A stretch of DNA of 64,000 nt from Clostridia bacterium (GTDB lineage: Bacteria > Bacillota > Clostridia > Oscillospirales > CAG-272), in NCBI GenBank assembly GCA_017621415.1, contig JAGATD010000043.1, positions 1 through 64,000 on the forward strand, written 5' to 3'. Within the stretch, counting starts at the first letter, position 1, and each line of letters starts with the position of its first letter. Under the pieces are notes generated by a model. The model was not told the origin of the DNA and made no database searches. It saw only the letters and a program-made list of their open reading frames with translations. Both the position numbers and the translations under genes were made by a program. Below are positions 26,009-35,124 of the stretch, piece after piece.

Positions 26009-26980
26009 TTAATATCCAACCTTTTCCCAGCACTCGAAGGGAGCAGCAAGCTCTTCGGAGATGTAAACCTGGGTCTTCTTTGTCTGAAGCATAGAAGAGG
26101 GAAGGTAAGGAGTGATAGGACCGTGTGTGCAAAGACGGCTGGTCATTCTCTGCCAAGAGGAGAATGTGCCGCAGGTTGCAAGTGCGTGAACCTCAATTCT
26201 TTCCTTAGCGCGCATTACGTCAAGAGGACCGATGGTTGCAGCGCAGGGAGGAACGTTAGCAATATCACCGGACTGACCGAATGTACCGTTAAGAGAGTTC
26301 TGCATAATGGTCATGGGGTGAAGCTTAACGATCTGAGCGGGCTGGTTAAGCCACTCATCGATGTCGCCTGAGCCGATGAACTCGGGAATGGGGTCAACAA
26401 ATGCCATGTGGCCTGCCCATCCGGGAGAGGTAGAAGCGATATCAGCACCGGTACCCTCGGTGATATCATCGATTATCTTAGAGTAATCCTTGATATTTGC
26501 GTTAGTGGGGAAGTGAACATTCTCCATGGGCATTCTGAGCTTCTCGTCGATCTGGTAGTAGAGATACTTGATCATAGAGTGAGCGAAGCCTGCCTCGTAT
26601 GTAATAGGAGCAATGTTGCCGTTCTCGTCAGCCCACTCGTCCTCTGCAACAAGGTGTACCTTAGAGCAGTCAACCTTGAAGTAGTTGATAAGCTGAGCAA
26701 GAGGAATGTAGGTGTCGGGCTCGGGGTTACCGAGGATCATGGTAAAGGACTTGCCAGCCTCGGATGCTGCCTTAAGACGTGTAAAGAGGGTGGAGATGAG
26801 AACGGGGTGGGGGTTCATCATAACCTTAACCTCAAATTCAGGGTGCCACCAAGCTTCTCTCTTCTCGAGATCCTTGCCGCTGAGGCTACGAACATACTCG
26901 CAAACCTTCTTGTCCTTGAAAGGAACGAAATCTGCGGGCTGGAAGTCAAACTTGGTTGCGGGATCGGTAATGAAATTCAT
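26009..26980 (-). CDS. Glucosamine-6-phosphate isomerase/deaminase-like protein (NagB/RpiA/SoxS-clade fold)
   Basis: A 323-residue protein of the NagB/6-phosphogluconolactonase family, which catalyses aldose-ketose isomerisation or related chemistry on sugar phosphates. Recognisable equivalents of NagB motifs are the phosphate-binding region (SFTMILGNPEPDTYIPLA), HLVAEDEWADENG in place of the NagB NMDEY segment, and SPGWAGHMAF in place of GPDGHIAF (the catalytic His is kept). It is longer and clearly divergent from true NagB, so the substrate may not be an amino sugar. It lies behind the DeoR gene on the same strand (197-base gap) and next to the kinase operon, suggesting one regulon. Confidence 0.75.
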   Translation of the reverse strand: MNFITDPATKFDFQPADFVPFKDKKVCEYVRSLSGKDLEKREAWWHPEFEVKVMMNPHPVLISTLFTRLKAASEAGKSFTMILGNPEPDTYIPLAQLINYFKVDCSKVHLVAEDEWADENGNIAPITYEAGFAHSMIKYLYYQIDEKLRMPMENVHFPTNANIKDYSKIIDDITEGTGADIASTSPGWAGHMAFVDPIPEFIGSGDIDEWLNQPAQIVKLHPMTIMQNSLNGTFGQSGDIANVPPCAATIGPLDVMRAKERIEVHALATCGTFSSWQRMTSRLCTHGPITPYLPSSMLQTKKTQVYISEELAAPFECWEKVGY

Positions 26981-27177
26981 TTCTTTACTCTCCTTTATGT
27001 TAATTTATTTGTGGATCTTTTTGATTGCTTACCACCGGTAAATAAAAATATAACGCAAAAACCGTGATAAACGTAATGCATACGAAATTAAAGTATAAGT
27101 AAATTATAATACATTCGAGCGGCGTATGTGTATAAGATAAATCACAATTTGTACAATATAATTCTCTCCTACTATGT

Positions 27178-27945
27178 TTATGTCGTGTATATTTTAACAC
27201 CAAGCTCTCTAAGAGCATCAAGCTCTTTTTTGTTTTCTGACGGATTGGTTACAAGAACATCCGTCTTTGATGCGTCGGTAATTCTCGCAAAAACACCTTT
27301 TCCAATCTTTGTGCTGTCCGCAACAACGATTAATTTAGATGATAATTCAATCATCTTTCTGGCAAGAGGAGCTTCGTTTGAATAATAGAGCGTAAGACCC
27401 GCATCCGCGCTTATACCGTCAACAGATAAAATGCATTTTGCGGCATGATAATTTTCAAGCTGGCGCTCGGCATCTGTTCCGTGAGTAAACTGATATTTTG
27501 AATCAAGCTCACCGCCAAGCAGAATAACATTGAATGAGGGGTAAAGTGCAGCCTCTGTTGCGTTTTGTACAGAGTTTGTAACAAGATTGATATTCTTCTT
27601 GTTTCGAATAGCTCGTAAAACATAAGTAAGAGTTGTGCCCGCGTTCATAAAAATTGTGTCATTGTCATCAACGAACTCGCTTGCAAGCTCCGCCAAAGTT
27701 TTTTTAGCTCCCGAATTTGTAAGATATCTCTCGCTTAAGTCCATATCAATATAAAGCTTGTTAAGACCAACAGCGCCTCCGTGAACACGTCTGAGCTGTC
27801 CCTGCGCCTCAAGTGCCTCAAGATCCTTGCGAATAGTTACCTCAGATGTGTTATATTGCTCGCTGAGCTCCGAAACCTTAACCTTACCGTTTTCGTGAAT
27901 CAAGGCGGCAATTCTCGAGCGCCTATCCTCGGTTGTAAGCTGCAT
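27178..27945 (-). CDS. DeoR-family transcriptional regulator
   Basis: A 255-residue sugar-metabolism repressor. The N-terminal winged helix is a textbook DeoR domain (RRSRIAALIHENGKVKVSEL, then TIRKDLEALEAQG) followed by the linker VHGGAV. The C-terminal DeoRC sensor domain (about 75-235) resembles phosphosugar isomerases and binds a phosphorylated sugar effector. GGGGGGAG precedes the ATG. It is divergent from the kinase operon, whose leader carries repeated CGAAA boxes, so that operon is the obvious target, with the NagB-like gene downstream on its own strand as a second one. Confidence 0.93.
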   Translation of the reverse strand: MQLTTEDRRSRIAALIHENGKVKVSELSEQYNTSEVTIRKDLEALEAQGQLRRVHGGAVGLNKLYIDMDLSERYLTNSGAKKTLAELASEFVDDNDTIFMNAGTTLTYVLRAIRNKKNINLVTNSVQNATEAALYPSFNVILLGGELDSKYQFTHGTDAERQLENYHAAKCILSVDGISADAGLTLYYSNEAPLARKMIELSSKLIVVADSTKIGKGVFARITDASKTDVLVTNPSENKKELDALRELGVKIYTT

Positions 27946-28059
27946 ATGCTCCCCCCTCTGAATGTTTTTAGCAATACTCTAACCACATTATATCATACTT
28001 TATAAAAAAAGGCAATAGATAACTCCAAACTATTTTATCCTTATATTTATAATATACTC

Positions 28060-28088
28060 TTGACATTTGACGATAATTGTGGTATCAT
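28060..28088 (+). promoter_or_regulatory. Promoter of the kinase-dehydrogenase operon
   Basis: TTGACA-N17-TATCAT in the spacer between the divergent DeoR and kinase genes. Confidence 0.85.
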
Positions 28089-28094
28089 ATAAGT

Positions 28095-28158
28095 AACGAA
28101 ATCAAACGTCAAACGAAAGCAAAACGAAACTTCGAAATTTCATTTTTGTCTTTCGAAA
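28095..28158 (+). promoter_or_regulatory. Probable DeoR operator: repeated CGAAA boxes
   Basis: Five copies of A-rich CGAA(A) boxes (AACGAA, AAACGAAA, AAACGAAA, TTCGAAA, TTTCGAAA) within 64 bases just downstream of the -10 box. Two are exactly 11 bases apart, one helical turn. This arrangement fits a multimeric repressor that blocks transcription start; the DeoR gene beside it is the natural candidate. Confidence 0.55.
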
Positions 28159-28169
28159 GCAGGAGGAAT

Positions 28170-29594
28170 ATGGCACAAGTTAAGAAATATCTCGGAATTG
28201 ATATTGGTACAACCTCGATGAAAGCGGCTGTTTTTGATAAAGACGGAAACAGACTTGCTCTTAAAAATGTAGATTATACCCTTGATACAGATGCCACAAC
28301 CGGCTTTATTGAATTCGAAGCAACAAATTATGTTGATATGTGTAAAAGGGTTATTGACGAGCTTACAGAGGAGTGCGGTCAGATCGATGCGCTTTCAATA
28401 GATACACAGGGCGAGACTTTAATTTTCACAGACGAGAACGGTGTGCCTCTTTATCCCGCGATTGTCTGGCTTGATAACCGCGCTGTTGATGAGGCTGATG
28501 CAATTAAGGCTAAATTCGGCAATGAGCTTGTCTATAATGTGACAGGGCAGCCCGAAATTACCGCAGGCTGGCCCGCATCAAAGGTTTTGTGGATGAAAAA
28601 TCATGAGCCTGAGGTGTTTGATAAAATCAAAAAGATTTTTATGCTTGAGGACTACATACTTTACAGTCTCTCGGGCAGCTTTGTAACCGAGCCCACTATC
28701 CAGTCCTCAACCATTTATTACGATGTAGTAAAGGGCGGCTGGTGGCAGGATATGCTCGACTTTGTCGGTATTGATTCATCAAAGCTTCCCAAGGTTGTCA
28801 AATCCGCATCCTGTGTGGGCGAATACAAGGGTATCAAGGTTGTCAGCGGTATGCTTGACCAGATCGCGGGTACTCTCGGAGCCGGTGTTTCTGACGAAAC
28901 AAGAATAAGCGAAATGACAGGAACGATTATGGCTATCTGCGTTATGACAGATAAGATGCCAAAATACAATCCCAACAGTATTATTCCTTGCCACCTACAT
29001 GCGGTTGACGGTAAATATTGCCTTATTCTCTGGTCCTCAACAGCAGGAATGGCTCTTAAGTGGTTTAAGAATAACTTTGCTGAGAATATGTCCTTTAAGG
29101 AGCTTGATGAGCTGGCAGAAAAAATTGCGCCCGGCTCTGACGGACTTACAATGCTTCCTTACTTTACAGGCTCAACAATGCCTAAATACAATCCCGATGC
29201 CAGGGCTTCTTTCTCAGGACTGAACCTTTCACACACACGCGCACATTTTGCGAGAGCGATAATGGAGGCTATCGCCTTTACATTAAAGCAAAATCTTGAA
29301 TATGTGGGTGAGGATGCAATTAAAGAAATTCGTATAACAGGCGGAGGCGCATCAAGCCCTCTTTGGTCTACCATTAAATCCGACGTAACAGGAAAGGTGC
29401 TTAAAACTCTTTCCGAGAGTGAAACCGCTTGTCTCGGCTCGGCTCTTGCTGCTGCGGTTGGAGTAGGAGATTTCGCATCTCTTAAGGAAGCTGTTGACTC
29501 TGTTGTTAAGGTTAAGCGTACATATGAGCCCACGGGAGCAGATTATACCAAGGCTTACGAGGCATATTGCGAATTGGACAAACTTTTGAATTAA
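28170..29594 (+). CDS. FGGY-family carbohydrate kinase
   Basis: ATP-dependent sugar kinase of 474 residues, nearest in style to xylulose/erythrulose kinases. The phosphate-1 loop IDIGTTSMKAAVF is at residues 8-20, the substrate segment VWLDNRA near 106, adenosine loop GGGASSPLW near 390, and the C-terminal actin-fold signature follows. The start was set at the ATG six bases after AGGAGG; the longer open frame upstream covers promoter and operator. It opens the operon, so it should phosphorylate the incoming sugar (a ketose or polyol) whose identity is not readable from motifs. No transporter gene is linked in this window. Confidence 0.9.
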   Translation: MAQVKKYLGIDIGTTSMKAAVFDKDGNRLALKNVDYTLDTDATTGFIEFEATNYVDMCKRVIDELTEECGQIDALSIDTQGETLIFTDENGVPLYPAIVWLDNRAVDEADAIKAKFGNELVYNVTGQPEITAGWPASKVLWMKNHEPEVFDKIKKIFMLEDYILYSLSGSFVTEPTIQSSTIYYDVVKGGWWQDMLDFVGIDSSKLPKVVKSASCVGEYKGIKVVSGMLDQIAGTLGAGVSDETRISEMTGTIMAICVMTDKMPKYNPNSIIPCHLHAVDGKYCLILWSSTAGMALKWFKNNFAENMSFKELDELAEKIAPGSDGLTMLPYFTGSTMPKYNPDARASFSGLNLSHTRAHFARAIMEAIAFTLKQNLEYVGEDAIKEIRITGGGASSPLWSTIKSDVTGKVLKTLSESETACLGSALAAAVGVGDFASLKEAVDSVVKVKRTYEPTGADYTKAYEAYCELDKLLN

Positions 29595-29651
29595 GCTAAT
29601 AATTCAAGGCAGAAATATTATAAACAAATTTTACATAGAAAGGCGAAAAAG

Positions 29652-30356
29652 ATGTTAAAGAATTACAAAATCAAAGCACCTTATTTCGAAATCGGCCCCA
29701 AGTGCTTTATGTGGGGCGAGAGAATGCTCAAGCTTGCTAAAGCGGTTGACAAAATCGCAATCAAGTATGACCTTGATGTTATTCTCACTCCTCAGTACAC
29801 CGACATCAGACTCCTTGCTGAGAACACAGAGAGAGTTCATATCTATGCTCAGCATATGGATGCTCTTGTTCCCGGCCGTGGACTCGGCTCGGTTCTTCCC
29901 GAGGCGGTAAAGGAGGCCGGCGCAGTTGGTGTTATGCTCAACCATGCTGAAAAGAAGCTCACTCTTGATGAGATCAAGGCAACTATTGCAAGAGCGGATG
30001 AGGTTGGTCTTGCTACCATAGTTTGCGCTGACTCTGTTGAGGAGATCAAGCAGGTTGCTCTTCTTGCTCCTAACCTTATTGTTGCGGAGCCCACCGAGCT
30101 TATCGGTACTGGTGTTGCAAGCGATATGGGTTATGTAAGAGACACAATTGCCGCAGTTCGTGCAATCAATCCCGATATCATGGTTCTTCAGGGCGCAGGT
30201 ATCTCCGGTCCCGACGATGTTGCAAATGTAATCAGAGCAGGCGCTCAGGCCACAGGATGCACCAGCGGTGTTATGAAGGCTGCTGACCCCGAGGCTGCCG
30301 CTGAGGAGATGCTCTATACTCTCCGTAAGACCTGGGATGAGGTGAACGGTAAGTAA
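29652..30356 (+). CDS. Triosephosphate-isomerase-family isomerase
   Basis: A 234-residue short TIM barrel of the archaeal-like TpiA branch. The catalytic set is visible: Lys17 in EIGPKCF, His98 in NHAEKK, and Glu146 in AEPTELIGTG, followed by the phosphate loop IGTGVASD and GAGISGPDD. Housekeeping bacterial TpiA is about 250 residues with NWK and HSERR; the different loops here suggest a specialised substrate. Known paralogues next to FGGY kinases isomerise L-erythrulose-1-phosphate (EryH/LerI), a useful analogy. Its stop codon overlaps the next start (TAATG), so translation is coupled. Confidence 0.85.
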   Translation: MLKNYKIKAPYFEIGPKCFMWGERMLKLAKAVDKIAIKYDLDVILTPQYTDIRLLAENTERVHIYAQHMDALVPGRGLGSVLPEAVKEAGAVGVMLNHAEKKLTLDEIKATIARADEVGLATIVCADSVEEIKQVALLAPNLIVAEPTELIGTGVASDMGYVRDTIAAVRAINPDIMVLQGAGISGPDDVANVIRAGAQATGCTSGVMKAADPEAAAEEMLYTLRKTWDEVNGK

Positions 30357-30949
30357 TGGAAAACAGTTTAAATTATGCTTTTGACACCTTCCGCATCGAG
30401 GCTGAGTCTCTTGCCGAGACCGCAAAGGTTCTTGACAGGGAAGAGGTAAGACGCGCTGTTGAGGCGCTTGCAAAGGCTGAGAGAATTGCTGCCGCAGGCT
30501 GCGGTCACTCGGGTATTGCATGCCGTCATTTTGCTCACCTTATGTGCTGCGCTGAGAGACCCGCGAGATTCCTTTCTCCCGCGGAGGCGGTTCACGGCGG
30601 TCTTGGCTGTATGAAGAAGGGCGACGTTATGGTTCTTGCTTCCAGAGGCGGAAAGACCGATGAGCTTATGACCATAATCGACGTTTGTAAGACAAAGGGT
30701 GTAACAATTATCGGTGTAACCGAGAACCTTGCGTCTCCTCTCGGCACAGAATCGGATATTGTTCTTGCTATGAAGGTTACCAAGGAGTGTGATAAATACA
30801 ATTGCCAGGGAACAACAAGCTTTGCGGTTACCTCCGCAATCTTCGATGCTCTCCAGGTTGCTCTTATCGAGTACACAGGATATCAGAAAATGGACTTCGC
30901 TCTTATTCATCCGGGCGGAGCGGTCGGAAAACGACTTAACAATAAGTAA
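30356..30949 (+). CDS. SIS-domain sugar-phosphate isomerase (KpsF/GutQ-like)
   Basis: A 197-residue single SIS domain. The features are AGCGHSGIACRHFAHL (phosphate-binding serine region), VLASRGGKTDELM (second Ser/Thr-rich loop altered to SRGGKT), and the C-terminal IHPGGAVGKRL, which resembles the HPGGALG(R/K)RL of arabinose-5-phosphate isomerases. It has no CBS domains. Expected chemistry is interconversion of an aldose and a ketose phosphate. Start overlaps the stop of the TIM-family gene by one base. A role in the same pathway follows from tight coupling. Confidence 0.85.
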   Translation: MENSLNYAFDTFRIEAESLAETAKVLDREEVRRAVEALAKAERIAAAGCGHSGIACRHFAHLMCCAERPARFLSPAEAVHGGLGCMKKGDVMVLASRGGKTDELMTIIDVCKTKGVTIIGVTENLASPLGTESDIVLAMKVTKECDKYNCQGTTSFAVTSAIFDALQVALIEYTGYQKMDFALIHPGGAVGKRLNNK

Positions 30950-30982
30950 TTAAATTTTTTATATAAAAGGAGAACAAAACAA

Positions 30983-31609
30983 ATGGAATTTAAGGTTTTT
31001 CAAAAGGAAATTGAGCTTCAGTCAAGAGGTTGGATCCCCACCTTCCACGACGTAACAAGCGACATTCTTCACATTGTTGAGGAGTCCGGCATTAAGAACG
31101 GTACCGTATGTATCGCTTCTCACCACACCACCTGCTCGGTAATGGTTCAGGAGTGCTCTCACGATATCGATTCATTCGATCTTGAGTATCTTCAGCATGA
31201 CCTTCTCGACATAATGAGAAAGATGATTCCCGACTTTGCAGAGGAGCATCAGTACCGTCATCCCGGTCCTATCCACTCTCAGTTCGGCAGATACGTAAAC
31301 GAGCCCGGTGACTACACATCTATGAACACAGACGGCCACCTTCGTTCCTGCTTCTTCGGCAGAAGCGAGACCATGACCATTAAGGACGGTGTTCTTGACG
31401 GCGGTGAGTTCGCTCACGTTTACTTCATTGACTGGGACCACGTAAGAGCGCGCAGAAGACAGCTTAACGTAACCGTAATGGGTACTCCCGAAGCAATCAA
31501 TGACAGAAAGTACAATGGCGGTGAGGTTGTAAACACTCTTCGTAAGTACACCGATGAGGAAAAGGCTTACGATGTTCACTACGAGCTTAACTGGAAAACA
31601 GGCAGATAA
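30983..31609 (+). CDS. YjbQ/UPF0047 family protein, long form
   Basis: A 208-residue member of the YjbQ (UPF0047) family, recognised by SHHTTCSVMVQE, HLRSCFFGRSETM and RRRQLNVTVMG. Ordinary members are about 130-140 residues; here roughly 60 extra residues lie between the two conserved halves (around DLEYLQHDLLDIMRK to RYVNEPGDYTSMN). Bacterial YjbQ proteins have been reported to show weak thiamine-phosphate synthase activity, but the biological role is unresolved. The conserved His and Cys could form a metal site. The TPP-dependent E1 in the same operon makes a thiamine link tempting but unproven. AGGAG precedes the ATG. Confidence 0.82.
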   Translation: MEFKVFQKEIELQSRGWIPTFHDVTSDILHIVEESGIKNGTVCIASHHTTCSVMVQECSHDIDSFDLEYLQHDLLDIMRKMIPDFAEEHQYRHPGPIHSQFGRYVNEPGDYTSMNTDGHLRSCFFGRSETMTIKDGVLDGGEFAHVYFIDWDHVRARRRQLNVTVMGTPEAINDRKYNGGEVVNTLRKYTDEEKAYDVHYELNWKTGR

Positions 31610-31634
31610 TTAAAGGCAGATTAATTGATTTGAT

Positions 31635-32321
31635 ATGAGAATTTTACTTGATACAGCAAATTTAGACGATATTCGTTACTTTAATACATACTACCCGATA
31701 GAGGGTGTAACAACAAACCCTACAATTCTTGCAAAGGAGGGCGGAGACCCTCTCGCAACTCTTAAGGCTATTCGTGAAATTATAGGTGAGGATAAGGAGC
31801 TGCATGTTCAGGTCACCGAGCATGATTTTGACAGAATAATCGACGAGGCGCGCGCCATTGTTGATTATCTTGGCATAAATACCTTTGTCAAAATTCCGGT
31901 TACCGATATAGGGCTCAGAGTTACAAAATACCTTTCTGACAGAGGAATAGGTGTTACAGTAACCGCCGTTCTTACCGCTGCGCAGGCGATGCTTGCATCA
32001 AATGCCGGTGCTTCGTATGTTGCGCCTTATATCAGCCGTTCAGAAAACCTTTGCGCAGACGGAGTAGGTACTGTTGCGGATATTGCAGATATTTTTGAGG
32101 TTTCGGGTACCGATACTCAGATACTTGCAGCCAGCTTCAAGACTGCAAAAGAGGTTCTTGACGTTGCGGTTGAGGGATGCCATGCGGCAACAATAGGCTC
32201 TGGCATTATGAAAATGCTTCTCTCCCACACTACGACCGATACCTCTATTGCAGGATTTGAAAAAGACTGGAAAGAGGCTTTCGGAGATACAACTCTTCTT
32301 AAGCTTATAACAAAGAAATAA
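31635..32321 (+). CDS. Transaldolase, FSA/TalC type
   Basis: A 228-residue class I aldolase of the small transaldolase/fructose-6-phosphate aldolase group. Asp6 in LLDTA, VTTNPTILAKEGG and the Schiff-base Lys86 in FVKIPVT are clear, with YVAPYISR and the short C-terminal helices following. It could act as a transaldolase (moving dihydroxyacetone between sugar phosphates) or cleave a phosphorylated ketose directly. The ribosome site is weak. Within the operon it links the isomerase steps to triose phosphate, just before the dehydrogenase genes. Confidence 0.9.
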   Translation: MRILLDTANLDDIRYFNTYYPIEGVTTNPTILAKEGGDPLATLKAIREIIGEDKELHVQVTEHDFDRIIDEARAIVDYLGINTFVKIPVTDIGLRVTKYLSDRGIGVTVTAVLTAAQAMLASNAGASYVAPYISRSENLCADGVGTVADIADIFEVSGTDTQILAASFKTAKEVLDVAVEGCHAATIGSGIMKMLLSHTTTDTSIAGFEKDWKEAFGDTTLLKLITKK

Positions 32322-32339
32322 ATTAAAGGAGCTTTTTTA

Positions 32340-33671
32340 ATGGCAACATTGGTAATCATGCCCCGACAGGGACAAAGCGTTGAAAGCTGCATTATTACCG
32401 CTTTTAACAAAAAGGTTGGCGATACTGTTGAAGCAGGCGAAATTCTTTTCTCTTACGAAACAGATAAGTCTTCCTTTGATGAGCCTGCTCCCGCAGCAGG
32501 TAAAATACTTGCAATCTTCAGAGAAGAGGGCGATGACGTTCCTTGTCTTGAAAACGTACTTGTAATCGGTAATGATGGAGAGGATATCTCTGAATTCGTA
32601 CCTAAAACCGAGGCAGAAGCTGCTCCTGCTGTCACCGAGGCTGCACCCGAGGCTCCCAAGGCTGAGGCTGTGCCCGCTGTAGAGGCTGTGGCGACTGCAT
32701 CTGTAAGCGGTGAGTTTGCAATTTCACCAAGAGCAAGACTTCTTGCCGAGAAGACCCACGCAGACCTCCTTAAGGCTGTTCCCACAGGTCCTAACGGCAG
32801 AATAATTGAAAGAGATGTTCAAAAGCTCGTTGATATGGGTCTTACCGTATCTCCCGCGGCTAAAGACGGTTATTCGTCAGCAGTTGAGGGCAGCGGCATC
32901 AGCGGCAAGGTTGTTCTTGCTGATCTTAACGCGCCCAAGGCTGAGGAGGCAGCGGCTGTTACAGCGGCACCCGCGGCAGAATACGAGGATGTTAAGCTTC
33001 CCAATATCCGTAAGATTATTGCTAAGTCTATGCACGCATCTCTCTCTACTATGGCTCAGCTCACTCTTAACACATCCTTTGACGCAACCAAGCTTCTTGC
33101 TCTCAGAGCATCTCTTAAGGCAGGAGCAGAGAAGATGGGTATCGGAAACATCACCCTTAACGATATGGTGCTCTTTGCGGTATCCCGCGTTCTTCTTAAT
33201 CACAAGGACCTTAACGCGCACTACCTTGATGACACAATGAGATACTTCTCTAATGTTAACCTCGGCGTTGCGGTTGACACTCCTCGCGGACTTATGGTTC
33301 CCACACTCTTTGCGGCTAATAAGATGACTCTTAACGAGATTTCAAAGTCTGCAAAGGTGGTAATCAACGCAGCTCAGGAGGGAACAATCAATCCCGATCT
33401 TCTTAAAGGCGGTTCATTTACAGTAACCAACCTCGGCTCCCTCGGAATTGAGAGCTTTACCCCCGTTATCAATCCTCCTCAGACCGGTATTCTCGGTGTT
33501 GATACTATTACAAAGAGAATAAAGGAAGTAAACGGTGAGGATGTAACCTATCCCGCAATGGGACTTTCTCTTACATTCGACCACAGAGCGCTTGACGGTG
33601 CTCCTGCGGCTAAGTTCTTAAAGGAGCTTGTATTTGCTCTTGAGAACTTTGACCTTCTTCTTACAAAGTAA
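32340..33671 (+). CDS. Dihydrolipoyl acyltransferase (E2) of a 2-oxoacid/acyloin dehydrogenase complex
   Basis: A 443-residue E2 core protein. One N-terminal lipoyl domain with Lys43 in ETDKSS is followed by an Ala/Pro/Glu linker, a peripheral-subunit-binding domain (SPRARLLAEKTHADL, with PNGRIIERDV), a second linker, and a catalytic domain with TFDHRALDGAPAAKF near the C-terminus. The complex transfers an acyl group to CoA; the type of acyl group depends on E1. AAAGGAG precedes the ATG. It is unusual for E2 and E3 to precede E1 in such operons; many have E1-E2-E3. Confidence 0.93.
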   Translation: MATLVIMPRQGQSVESCIITAFNKKVGDTVEAGEILFSYETDKSSFDEPAPAAGKILAIFREEGDDVPCLENVLVIGNDGEDISEFVPKTEAEAAPAVTEAAPEAPKAEAVPAVEAVATASVSGEFAISPRARLLAEKTHADLLKAVPTGPNGRIIERDVQKLVDMGLTVSPAAKDGYSSAVEGSGISGKVVLADLNAPKAEEAAAVTAAPAAEYEDVKLPNIRKIIAKSMHASLSTMAQLTLNTSFDATKLLALRASLKAGAEKMGIGNITLNDMVLFAVSRVLLNHKDLNAHYLDDTMRYFSNVNLGVAVDTPRGLMVPTLFAANKMTLNEISKSAKVVINAAQEGTINPDLLKGGSFTVTNLGSLGIESFTPVINPPQTGILGVDTITKRIKEVNGEDVTYPAMGLSLTFDHRALDGAPAAKFLKELVFALENFDLLLTK

Positions 33672-33688
33672 TAGGGAGGCCTTTGAAA

Positions 33689-35047
33689 ATGTATGATTTA
33701 ATTATCTTAGGCGGCGGTCCTGCAGGCTACAATGCGGCAGAAAGAGCTGCACACGGCGGACTTAAAACTCTTGTTATCGAAGAAAGAGCCCTTGGCGGTG
33801 TATGCCTTAACGAAGGCTGTATTCCTACAAAAACTCTTCTTTATTCCGCAAAGATCTATGATTACGCAAAGCATAGCGCAGACTACGGTGTAACATTCGG
33901 CTCTGCATCTATCGACCACAACTTTGTTGTTGAGCGTAAAAACAAGGTTGTAAAGCAGCTTGTAGGCGGCATCGGCGCAAAGCTTAAGAAAGCAGGCGTT
34001 GAGGTTGTATCGGCAACCGCTGCTATCAAAGAAAGAAATGCCGAGGGCTTTGTTGTTACCGCGGCAGACAAGGAATATGTAGGTAAGCAGCTTCTTATTT
34101 GTACAGGCTCTTCCGCAGCAATTCCTCCCATCGACGGACTTAAGGATTCTCTCGCTTCCGGCTTCGCTCTTACAAACCGCGAGGTGCTTGATCTTAAGGA
34201 AATTCCTAAAACCATCGTTGTAGTTGGAGGCGGTGTTATCGGTCTTGAGATGGCATCCTACTTCAATTCGGTAGGCTCTAAGGTTTATGTTCTTGAAATG
34301 CTTGACCATATCGCAGGCGCAACCGATGGTGAGATTTCTAAAATGCTCCAGAAGGAGTATGCATCCCGCGGTGTTGAGTTTATTCTCGGCGCTAAGGTTA
34401 CATCAATCAAGGATAAGGCCGTTTCTTACGAAAAGGACGGCAAGGTATCAAAGCTTGATGCGGATTATGCCCTTGTTTCTATCGGCCGCCGTCCCAGAAC
34501 GCAGGGAATAGGCTGTGAGAACATCGGTCTTAAGCTTGAGAGAGGCGCTATCGTTACGAATGAGTACGGTAAGACCAACGTGCCCGGTGTTTGGGCTGCA
34601 GGTGACGTAAACGGCAAGTCTATGCTTGCCCACACCGCATACCGTGAGGGCGAAGTTTGTATCAACAACATCCTTGGTAAAAAGGACAGAATTAACTATA
34701 ACTCCATTCCCTCGGTTATTTACACCAACCCCGAGGTTGCATCGGTCGGTGAGACAGCAGAGTCCTGTAAGGCTAAGGGTCTTGACGTTAAGATCGACAC
34801 AGTAACACTTAAGTACAGCGGCCGTTATGTTGCCGAAAACGAGCACGGCAACGGTGTTGTAAAAATCATCACCGACAAGGCTCACAACAACATTATCGGC
34901 GTACATATGTACGGCACATACGCATCCGAGATCATCTACGGCGCTGCTATGATGGTTGAAACAGAAATGCGTGTTACCGATGTTCAGAAGCTTGTATTCC
35001 CGCACCCCACCGTTTGTGAGGTTATCAGGGAAGCTATGTTTATGTAA
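33689..35047 (+). CDS. lpdA: Dihydrolipoamide dehydrogenase (E3)
   Basis: FAD flavoprotein that reoxidises the dihydrolipoyl arm and makes NADH. FAD-binding GGGPAGYNAAE at the N-terminus, redox disulfide GGVCLNEGCIPTK (near residues 37-49), NAD-binding VGGGVIGLEMA, AAGDVNG, and the interface His-Glu region FPHPTVCEVIRE are present. The ATG was chosen over a TTG two codons upstream because AGGGAGG lies nine bases before it and family members start at MYDLI. 452 residues, normal length. No separate lipoyl domain is attached. Confidence 0.95.
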   Translation: MYDLIILGGGPAGYNAAERAAHGGLKTLVIEERALGGVCLNEGCIPTKTLLYSAKIYDYAKHSADYGVTFGSASIDHNFVVERKNKVVKQLVGGIGAKLKKAGVEVVSATAAIKERNAEGFVVTAADKEYVGKQLLICTGSSAAIPPIDGLKDSLASGFALTNREVLDLKEIPKTIVVVGGGVIGLEMASYFNSVGSKVYVLEMLDHIAGATDGEISKMLQKEYASRGVEFILGAKVTSIKDKAVSYEKDGKVSKLDADYALVSIGRRPRTQGIGCENIGLKLERGAIVTNEYGKTNVPGVWAAGDVNGKSMLAHTAYREGEVCINNILGKKDRINYNSIPSVIYTNPEVASVGETAESCKAKGLDVKIDTVTLKYSGRYVAENEHGNGVVKIITDKAHNNIIGVHMYGTYASEIIYGAAMMVETEMRVTDVQKLVFPHPTVCEVIREAMFM

Positions 35048-35124
35048 TAATCGTCGCATTTTCGCAGGGGAGGGGCTTGCTCCTCCCGCATGAAAACTAA
35101 AATAAATAAAGGAGAAAATACAAA

